DNA from: a virus
Reading direction: 5' to 3' (one strand)
Length of the DNA: 23,006 bases
IMG/VR virus record: IMGVR_UViG_3300017967_000228
Coordinates: 1-23,006 of that record
Within the stretch, counting starts at the first letter, position 1. Each line of letters starts with the position of its first letter. Positions 1-3,877 of the stretch are shown here, one piece after another. The position numbers and the translations under genes are program-made. The notes beneath the pieces are model-generated. The model did not search any database, was not told the DNA's origin, and saw only the letters and a program-made list of their open reading frames with translations.

Positions 1-18
1 ACAAACTAGGCAACACAT

Positions 19-70
19 TCCCACTCTGGTGAGCACTTTATGTGTGAGGGTTCGATTCTCTCAGTGGGGT
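19..70 (+). other. tRNA-like element: T-arm plus acceptor helix, no anticodon arm
   Basis: Bases 46-62 form a textbook T-arm: a 5-bp stem (46-50 with 58-62, one G-U pair) closing the loop TTCGATT. The next seven bases (63-69) pair with 19-25 in a 7-bp acceptor-like helix with one G-U pair. Between them, CTC/GAG (24-26, 31-33) around TGGT resembles a tiny D-arm, although its first two bases overlap the acceptor strand. CAC/GTG (34-36, 42-44) gives a 3-bp hairpin. I tested every 5-bp stem with a 7-base loop in 1-45 and found no anticodon arm, so an ordinary tRNA whose 5' end lies upstream is unlikely. No CCA is encoded. It may be a decayed tRNA, a tRNA mimic, or chance resemblance. Confidence 0.35.
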
Positions 71-102
71 AAAAAACACACACTTTGATTAACACTTTCA
101 TC

Positions 103-324
103 ATGCAATTCGCTATCTCCAACAGCACCGCTATCGAGAACATTGCTCTCGAAGATAACACCGCTACCGTCACTTTCGCTGGTGGTCGTGACTACGATTA
201 CACCGTCAACGATGTTACTGCTTTCGTAACTTCTCTGACCAGTGTGATCGAAGGCGGTCAATCTGTCGGTCGGTTCGTGAACCAATCCGTCAAGAATGAG
301 ACCCTGAAAGCAATCGCTGCCTGA
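103..324 (+). CDS. small KTSC-like domain protein
   Basis: This is a 73-residue protein. The ATG at 103 is preferred over an in-frame TTG at 85, although neither has a Shine-Dalgarno sequence. The layout resembles the KTSC domain: a Ser-rich start (S6, S8), an inner strand pair ending in V-x-F-x-G-G (V23-G28), the aromatic Y31-x-Y33, a helix, then S54-x-G56-R57-F58-V59-N60 followed by Q61-S62-V63. Known KTSC proteins share a similar G-x-Y-x-Y and S-x-G-x-[FY]-x-N pattern, and their biochemical role is unclear. Codon use favours C-ending codons (ATC, TTC, AAC, ACC), and GC is near 50%, well above the baseplate genes. A strong hairpin follows at 334-361. The call rests on pattern resemblance, not a search. 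Confidence 0.7.
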   Translation: MQFAISNSTAIENIALEDNTATVTFAGGRDYDYTVNDVTAFVTSLTSVIEGGQSVGRFVNQSVKNETLKAIAA

Positions 325-333
325 GGTACATTC

Positions 334-361
334 GTGGGGTTAGTAACACTTACTGCCCCAC
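334..361 (+). other. strong intergenic hairpin (mRNA stabiliser, processing site or attenuator)
   Basis: GTGGGG (334-339) pairs perfectly with CCCCAC (356-361). A T-G wobble (340-355) and one bulged T lead to a second perfect stem, AGTAA (342-346) with TTACT (350-354), closed by the loop CAC. It sits ten bases after the KTSC-like gene's stop. There is no following T-run, so it is not a standard intrinsic terminator. 3'-end protection or transcript processing are possible roles. Confidence 0.6.
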
Positions 362-412
362 ACTAAGTTTAACATAAGCACCACACTTTCGTCAAAACTT
401 TTCTTCGTTATT

Positions 413-571
413 ATGTCCCGCAATCTGATGCTTACTCTTCTCTCTAAGGGTAACACTGGAAACGACATTCTGTCCATCCTCGATGCTATCGTTCGTGATG
501 ATTCTTCGTCCTCTGATGATACTCAGGGCGGGGCAGTGAGTTACACTACGGGGGAGGCAATCGCGTTCTAA
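413..571 (+). CDS. small conserved-type phage protein of unknown function
   Basis: A 52-residue reading frame starts MSRNLMLTLLSKGNTGNDIL and ends GEAIAF. The first 28 residues look like one or two amphipathic helices (residues 3-11 and 17-28). A Ser/Asp-rich stretch (29-37) and a Gly-rich tail follow. I recall similar short MSRN-type proteins from cyanomyoviruses, but no function is known to me. Codon bias and GC match the gene before it. It is preceded by a leader resembling the one in front of that gene (382-405 versus 79-102). No Shine-Dalgarno sequence is visible. An antisense frame covers this region but looks like its shadow. Confidence 0.65.
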   Translation: MSRNLMLTLLSKGNTGNDILSILDAIVRDDSSSSDDTQGGAVSYTTGEAIAF

Positions 572-593
572 TGTGATGCTAACTGTGTGTCCC

Positions 594-641
594 TTATGTG
601 TTATTCGTGAGGGACACTTATTCGTTATTCGTGATAACACA
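594..641 (+). repeat. two adjacent 24-base repeat units
   Basis: Units 594-617 and 618-641 are abutting. Their first 17 bases match at 15 positions, sharing TTAT and GTTATTCGTGA. A third partial copy, TTATGTGTTA, begins at 661, and TTATGTGT also occurs at 39-46. The first unit forms part of a hairpin (587-594 with 610-617, 8 bp) and the second contributes the left arm of another (635-641 with 664-670). Confidence 0.6.
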
Positions 642-699
642 GTCCCCGCGATTAGGGGTCTTATGTGTTAGCGGGCGGTGCGTATATAAAAACCCCTAA
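635..699 (+). promoter_or_regulatory. overlapping alternative hairpins in non-coding leader
   Basis: TAACACA (635-641) pairs perfectly with TGTGTTA (664-670), enclosing CCCC (644-647) that can pair with GGGG (655-658). The same G tract lies within TTAGGGGT (652-659), which is perfectly complementary to ACCCCTAA (692-699). The two folds exclude each other, as in an attenuator or switch. A TATATAAAAA stretch lies at 683-692, and another AT-rich element, TTATAAAC, is at 768-775. TATGTC/GACATA (718-723, 730-735) forms a further small hairpin. The rest of 572-802 holds no gene that I can support. Regulatory function is inferred from pairing alone. Confidence 0.35.
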
Positions 700-802
700 C
701 TACCTCAACCTACACTGTATGTCTTTTTCGACATAAGTATCGAACGCATAAAAAAAATTTCCCAGATTTATAAACCCTCTGAAACCCCTTTGAATAATCC
801 CC

Positions 803-943
803 ATGAGAAAACACCGTCCGTATTGGAATTTTTATAAGGTAGTCTTAGCGGGATGGATGATAAGGTATCCGAAATTTTTTCTGAGATTACTGGGAGTGCC
901 TCTAGGGATTTTGATAGTTATGGTATATAATGCGCTAAGGTAA
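803..943 (+). CDS. putative 46-residue membrane peptide
   Basis: A short frame opens at ATG 803 and stops with TAA at 941-943. The N-terminus is strongly basic and aromatic (R2, K3, H4, R5, Y7, W8, Y11, K12). A second basic patch (R21, K24, R28) precedes a hydrophobic run from L29 to V41 containing G31, P33 and G35. This pattern suits a single-pass inner-membrane peptide with its positive N-terminus in the cytoplasm. No Shine-Dalgarno sequence is visible. It fills most of the gap before the next gene, and no other long frame overlaps it. I do not recognise a function. Composition and orientation support it as a real gene, but its size leaves some doubt. Confidence 0.6.
   Translation: MRKHRPYWNFYKVVLAGWMIRYPKFFLRLLGVPLGILIVMVYNALR
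921..931 (+). promoter_or_regulatory. possible -10-type promoter upstream of the 981 gene
   Basis: TGGTATATAAT contains both an extended -10 form (TGG before TATATA) and a perfect TATAAT (926-931). No -35 box lies at the right distance, and the element is inside the 3' end of the small membrane-peptide gene. A TAAATA core also occurs at 941-946, overlapping that gene's stop codon. Confidence 0.25.
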
Positions 944-980
944 ATAGAAGTGGAGGAAAAAAATCCCGGAAAAATTTTTT

Positions 981-1172
981 ATGAGTGAGAAGATTTATCA
1001 CATATACGCAAAAGGAGAGTGTATCTATCATTCTCTGAGTAAATCAGAGTTTGACTTTACATGGGATGCTCTGAGTAAGTTAGTTCAAGTATTCTCAGAT
1101 TATCAAAGGGAAGATTTAACATTTGAGGAAGTTGTGAGTAGTAAGAAAGAGTTTGCAGAGTCATCTTATTGA
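981..1172 (+). CDS. small conserved phage protein, paralogue of the 2002-2184 product
   Basis: A 63-residue protein of unknown function. Residues 6-23 follow the pattern I-x3-G-E-x-I-x3-L-S-x2-E (I8, G12, E13, I15, L19, S20, E23). The product of 2002-2184 has the same pattern with identical spacing, offset by four residues. Both continue into a predicted helix and an acidic C-terminal part. Many cyanomyoviruses carry several such 'YxIY...G' small proteins, as I recall, all without known role. GGAGG at 952-956 is 24 bases from the ATG, too far for normal use. The weak CGGA (967-970) is better placed. Confidence 0.75.
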   Translation: MSEKIYHIYAKGECIYHSLSKSEFDFTWDALSKLVQVFSDYQREDLTFEEVVSSKKEFAESSY

Positions 1173-1177
1173 CTCTA

Positions 1178-1206
1178 TTGACAAGAAATAAATAAGGTAT
1201 TAAAAT
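1178..1206 (+). promoter_or_regulatory. sigma70-like promoter overlapping a late AATAAATA core
   Basis: A perfect TTGACA (1178-1183) is followed after 17 bases by TAAAAT (1201-1206), which matches TATAAT at five of six positions. Between the two boxes lies AATAAATA (1187-1194), a form of the T4-type late promoter core. The element begins six bases after the stop of the 981 gene and would drive the glycosyltransferase gene. Confidence 0.5.
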
Positions 1207-1229
1207 TGAATTGAGGTTTTTATTCTCTT

Positions 1230-2024
1230 ATGGCTAAAGGATTTACAGTAAAGGCAAAAGCGCCTGAGAAAGCATCAAAGGAACCTGAGTGGGACTATGA
1301 TGCAATTAAAGAAAGAATGAAAGGAAAGGCAATTGTATTTTGTCTACCTGGACGAGGAGTATCATATGTCTTTCTGAAGAACTTTGTTCAACTGTGCTTT
1401 GACTTAGTACAGAATGGAATGAGTATTCAGATTAGTCAAGATTATTCATCGATGGTGAACTTTGCAAGATGTAAGTGTCTTGGTGCGAATGTTCTGAGGG
1501 GACCAGATCAGATTCCTTGGGATGGTAAGTTGAACTATGATTATCAGTTGTGGATTGATAGTGACATTGTTTTTAGTACTGAGAAGTTCTGGCAATTATG
1601 TGATCTTGCATTCCCTGCAGAAGCAGTAGAGGATGAGAGTAAGAAGCGTGAGATCACTGCTGGTTGGTACATGACTGAAGATGGACGTACTACATCAGTT
1701 GCTCATTGGTTGGAAGAAGATGATTTCCGAAACAATGGTGGAGTGATGAATCATGAGACTGGAGAAACCATTACGAAGCGTCGGAAACCATTTACAGTTG
1801 ATTACACTGGATTTGGATGGGTGATGATTCAGAATGGAGTCTTTGAAAATGAAGAGATGAAGTATCCATGGTTTGCTCCGAAGATGCAAGTCTTTGAATC
1901 TGGTGCAGTTCAAGACATGTGTGGGGAAGACGTATCTTTCTGTCTCGATGCGATTGAGGCAGGTTTCAAAATCTGGTGCGATCCACGGATTCGCGTAGGA
2001 CATGAAAAATCAAGAGTCATCTGA
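1230..2024 (+). CDS. GT-A fold glycosyltransferase
   Basis: This is a 264-residue putative glycosyltransferase that would move a sugar from a nucleotide-sugar donor to an unidentified acceptor. A strand-like segment (KGKAIVFCLP, residues 31-40) opens the fold. The DXD metal-binding motif is D110-S111-D112 in WIDSDIVF. The acceptor-side motif is G232-E233-D234, followed by FCLDAIEAGFKIWCDP and G257-H258-E259. This E-D plus downstream H arrangement is typical of GT2-like GT-A enzymes. There is no signal peptide or membrane segment, so it is probably cytoplasmic. Possible targets are phage DNA, a virion protein or host surface glycan; the sequence does not decide. A weak GAGG (1213-1216) precedes the ATG. 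The gene overlaps the next by 23 bases. Confidence 0.8.
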   Translation: MAKGFTVKAKAPEKASKEPEWDYDAIKERMKGKAIVFCLPGRGVSYVFLKNFVQLCFDLVQNGMSIQISQDYSSMVNFARCKCLGANVLRGPDQIPWDGKLNYDYQLWIDSDIVFSTEKFWQLCDLAFPAEAVEDESKKREITAGWYMTEDGRTTSVAHWLEEDDFRNNGGVMNHETGETITKRRKPFTVDYTGFGWVMIQNGVFENEEMKYPWFAPKMQVFESGAVQDMCGEDVSFCLDAIEAGFKIWCDPRIRVGHEKSRVI

Positions 2025-2184
2025 GTTATTCAACATACTCTATGAGGGTGATGTCATACGTTCTGAGTTGACGTATGACGAAGTTACAGAAGCACTTGAC
2101 GAACTAGCATCAGAGTATTATGATAATAATGCTTATGATCCACAAAAAATTGAATTGGAGTTTTTGAATTATGGCAAAGATTAA
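2002..2184 (+). CDS. small conserved phage protein, paralogue of the 981-1172 product
   Basis: A 60-residue acidic protein of unknown function. Its core I12-x3-G16-D17-x-I19-x3-L23-T24-x2-E27 matches the 981-1172 product position for position. A likely helix follows (E27-A36), then a Tyr/Asn-rich turn and a strand-like end. It starts inside the glycosyltransferase gene (23-base overlap), using AGGA just upstream of the ATG. It overlaps the following gene by 14 bases, which suggests translational coupling along the unit. Confidence 0.75.
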   Translation: MKNQESSELFNILYEGDVIRSELTYDEVTEALDELASEYYDNNAYDPQKIELEFLNYGKD

Positions 2185-2317
2185 GAAGTCGCTGATGGGT
2201 TCAGCATTCATCGAATCGCAACCCAAGAATACCCGTCAGGGTCAAGGGAAGCACACGAAGTATGCTGCATCCAGCAGAAATAATGCAAAGAAGCGTTATC
2301 GTGGTCAGGGTCGTTGA
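2171..2317 (+). CDS. 48-residue highly basic conserved phage protein
   Basis: This short frame begins MAKIKKSLMGSAFIES. It has 13 Lys/Arg against one acidic residue (E15), is rich in Gln, Gly and Ser, and ends R-G-Q-G-R. This composition suggests binding to nucleic acid or ribosomes, but that is inference. I recall near-identical MAKIKKS...RGQGR proteins in many T4-like cyanophages, always without an assigned function. The start lies 14 bases inside the preceding gene, and GGAG (2158-2161) is a plausible Shine-Dalgarno sequence. An intrinsic terminator lies 22 bases after the stop, so this is the last gene of its unit. Confidence 0.8.
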   Translation: MAKIKKSLMGSAFIESQPKNTRQGQGKHTKYAASSRNNAKKRYRGQGR

Positions 2318-2338
2318 GACACTCCACCTAAGGCACTT

Positions 2339-2365
2339 GAGACCCCCTCAGAGGGGTCTTTTTTT
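2339..2365 (+). terminator. intrinsic (Rho-independent) terminator
   Basis: AGACCCC (2340-2346) pairs perfectly with GGGGTCT (2353-2359) around a six-base loop, and the T-run reaches 2365. It ends the unit that begins at or before the 981 gene. The remaining 2366-2487 shows no convincing gene, only a bulged GCTTTTCT/AGAAAGC hairpin near 2415-2437 and the next promoter core. Confidence 0.9.
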
Positions 2366-2457
2366 ATGTCTGAGTATCTTTGTGTTCTTATGAGTGTTTA
2401 TTGTTCTTATGGGCGCTTTTCTGCTCGCTAAGAAAGCGGAAGCTCGTTCTGGAGGGG

Positions 2458-2463
2458 TAAATA
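2458..2463 (+). promoter_or_regulatory. late-type promoter core TAAATA
   Basis: TAAATA lies 24 bases before the ATG at 2488 and downstream of the terminator. The T4 late consensus is TATAAATA; only the last six bases are kept here. GGAGGGG just before it (2451-2457) is too far from the start codon to serve as its ribosome-binding site. Confidence 0.4.
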
Positions 2464-2487
2464 ATAAAAACATAACGTTATTTAATT

Positions 2488-3192
2488 ATGTCTACATTAA
2501 TTTGTAATCTTCCTTCAGAAGAAGTCTGGGTTCGAAAGGAATACCTTACGGATCATCAGAGTGGTCATGGTGAATTTGTAAAGGGAGTATGGGTATCTTG
2601 TAAGAGTATACCTGGACGTGCGTTTTATTTTGAAACTTATCTACCTGAGTATGCTGCGATGTATGATAAGTTGCCCATCAGTGCCTTTGTAAGTGAACCT
2701 AAGACTCCTGAACCTGACATGAACCTTCCGAACTTACAGTTTTGGAATTGTATGGACTATGGAGTCGTCTCTATATACAAGCAATTCATTGGTTCAATGG
2801 ACTTTGAGTTGTATACAAGAGACCATGGTATTCAAAAAGGTACTTATATTTGTACGATAGATAATTATCATCAGGATTGTGACATGATTGACTATGCAAC
2901 AAGTGAAAATCCTGCTGAACATAAGTCACATAACTTGATTTCTTTAGATAATGGGCAGTATGCACTCTATCCAAACAATAGAATGCGTATTTTTGATAAT
3001 AGTTTAACTCCTGTTGACCCTAAGATGCCTGATTTTAAGGTTTCAACGCAATATTATCAAGTTGAGAATGGATTTGAACGTCTTGGGATGGGTCAAGAGG
3101 ATGAATACTTCTGGAAAACTGCCCAAGAACGTGAAAAATGTGAAAATTGCGGGCAAAGTCCTTGTAATCCACGATGCATCAACGCAACCTAA
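2488..3192 (+). CDS. conserved cyanomyovirus protein with C-terminal four-cysteine motif
   Basis: A 234-residue protein that I recognise as conserved in T4-like cyanophages but whose function is unknown to me. The N-terminal half is rich in aromatic residues and probably beta-structured (VWVRKEYL, GVWVSCKSIPGRAFYFETYL). An acidic and Pro-rich linker follows near residues 68-78. The C-terminus carries C218-x2-C221-x4-C226-x3-C230, which could bind a metal ion. There is no signal peptide or membrane segment. It opens the unit leading into the baseplate genes, which makes a structural or assembly role plausible but unproven. The next gene starts nine bases after its stop. Confidence 0.75.
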   Translation: MSTLICNLPSEEVWVRKEYLTDHQSGHGEFVKGVWVSCKSIPGRAFYFETYLPEYAAMYDKLPISAFVSEPKTPEPDMNLPNLQFWNCMDYGVVSIYKQFIGSMDFELYTRDHGIQKGTYICTIDNYHQDCDMIDYATSENPAEHKSHNLISLDNGQYALYPNNRMRIFDNSLTPVDPKMPDFKVSTQYYQVENGFERLGMGQEDEYFWKTAQEREKCENCGQSPCNPRCINAT

Positions 3193-3201
3193 AGGAGAAT
3201 A

Positions 3202-3447
3202 ATGGCAAATTCACCAAATCCAGATAGAGATACAAAGTACATGATGGATACTTGGGGAACAAACCGACTTATTACAGACTATGTAGTAGAGATAAAAATG
3301 GAAGAAAAGATGCTTAGAGAGATTAATGAAGATGAAATGACGCCTAAAAGGTCAAATAAAAAGAAGGAGACTGAACTTTTTGAGCGTTTTGACGACTCTG
3401 GAGAAGTTTTCGAAAGAGAAGGTGATTCAGAACCTCTTTTTGGGTGA
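3202..3447 (+). CDS. small charged protein of unknown function
   Basis: An 81-residue hydrophilic protein, dominated by Glu, Asp, Lys and Arg. A likely helix spans residues 24-44 (DYVVEIKMEEKMLREINEDE), followed by a basic patch (KRSNKKK) and an acidic tail ending EPLFG. The ribosome-binding site is very good: AAAGGAG (3191-3197) overlaps the stop of the previous gene and lies five bases from the ATG. This implies coupled, efficient translation. The stop codon overlaps the late promoter core in front of gp25. I do not recognise a family. Confidence 0.75.
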   Translation: MANSPNPDRDTKYMMDTWGTNRLITDYVVEIKMEEKMLREINEDEMTPKRSNKKKETELFERFDDSGEVFEREGDSEPLFG

Positions 3448-3454
3448 ATAAATA
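3447..3454 (+). promoter_or_regulatory. late promoter core AATAAATA before gp25
   Basis: AATAAATA matches the T4 late consensus TATAAATA at seven of eight positions. It starts on the last base of the preceding stop codon and lies 21 bases before the gp25 start. It would open transcription of the baseplate operon. Confidence 0.55.
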
Positions 3455-3475
3455 AGATAGATTTATAGGTTTTTA

Positions 3476-3877
3476 ATGCCTTTAGAACGGGTCAGTAGAG
3501 GATTTAAAGACATCAGTGGGTCATTTTTAATGAATCCATTGAATAATGACCTGATTGCACTCAAAAACGAGACTGCAATTGCCCGTTCTATTCGTAATAT
3601 TGTATTAACTCAACCTGGTGAGAGACCTTTTAATCCTGAATTTGGAAGCTTTGTCTCAGATTCTCTATTTGAGAACATGAGTGATGTTTCTGCAGATACA
3701 ATTAGAGGTCAAATTAAAGAATCTATTAATCTGTATGAACCAAGAGTTGATTTAATTGATGTTAGAGTAAGTCCAAATTATTCTACGTTAGAATTTGACG
3801 TAACAGTAATTTATACAATCATAGGCATTAGTGCTTTACCGCAACAATTATCATTTGCATTACAGCAAACACGATAG
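3476..3877 (+). CDS. gp25: baseplate wedge subunit / sheath initiator gp25
   Basis: A 133-residue protein of the gp25-like (GPW_gp25) family; T4 gp25 has 132 residues. In contractile tails gp25 joins the wedge core and starts sheath assembly on the baseplate; TssE is its type VI secretion counterpart. Diagnostic features are N43-free IRNIVLTQPGERPFNPEFGS (residues 39-58), the conserved turn before the first helix, and the E88-P89-R90 triad that family members use for handshake contacts with the sheath. The final strand pair (VDLIDVRVSP onward) is also typical. Upstream is only a weak AGG. The stop TAG is directly followed by the ATG of gp6, so the two are translationally coupled. Confidence 0.95.
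   Translation: MPLERVSRGFKDISGSFLMNPLNNDLIALKNETAIARSIRNIVLTQPGERPFNPEFGSFVSDSLFENMSDVSADTIRGQIKESINLYEPRVDLIDVRVSPNYSTLEFDVTVIYTIIGISALPQQLSFALQQTR

Noticed and set aside
1-70. Ordinary tRNA gene with its 5' end upstream of the window
   Set aside because: The T-arm is convincing, but no 5-bp stem with a 7-base loop exists anywhere in 1-45, so there is no place for an anticodon arm. C1-G72 with a U discriminator would also be unusual.
61-640. Two - strand open frames (61-285 and 392-640)
   Set aside because: They are antisense to small genes with better family resemblance. The second also spans the repeat region. No - strand gene is supported anywhere in the window.
718-735. TATGTC/GACATA hairpin as a terminator
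   Set aside because: The T-run is in the loop, not after the stem, and the stem is only 6 bp and AT-rich.
1695-2003. A - strand 102-residue open frame
   Set aside because: It is antisense to the glycosyltransferase C-terminal half, whose catalytic motifs support the + strand reading.
2409-2510. Short frame starting MGAFLLAKKAEARSGG
   Set aside because: It overlaps the promoter core and the start of the next gene in another frame, and its later part is low-complexity. The hairpin in the DNA explains its pattern better.
3014-3202. A + strand 62-residue open frame
   Set aside because: It lies almost entirely inside the conserved 2488-3192 gene in another frame and has no family resemblance or ribosome-binding site of its own.
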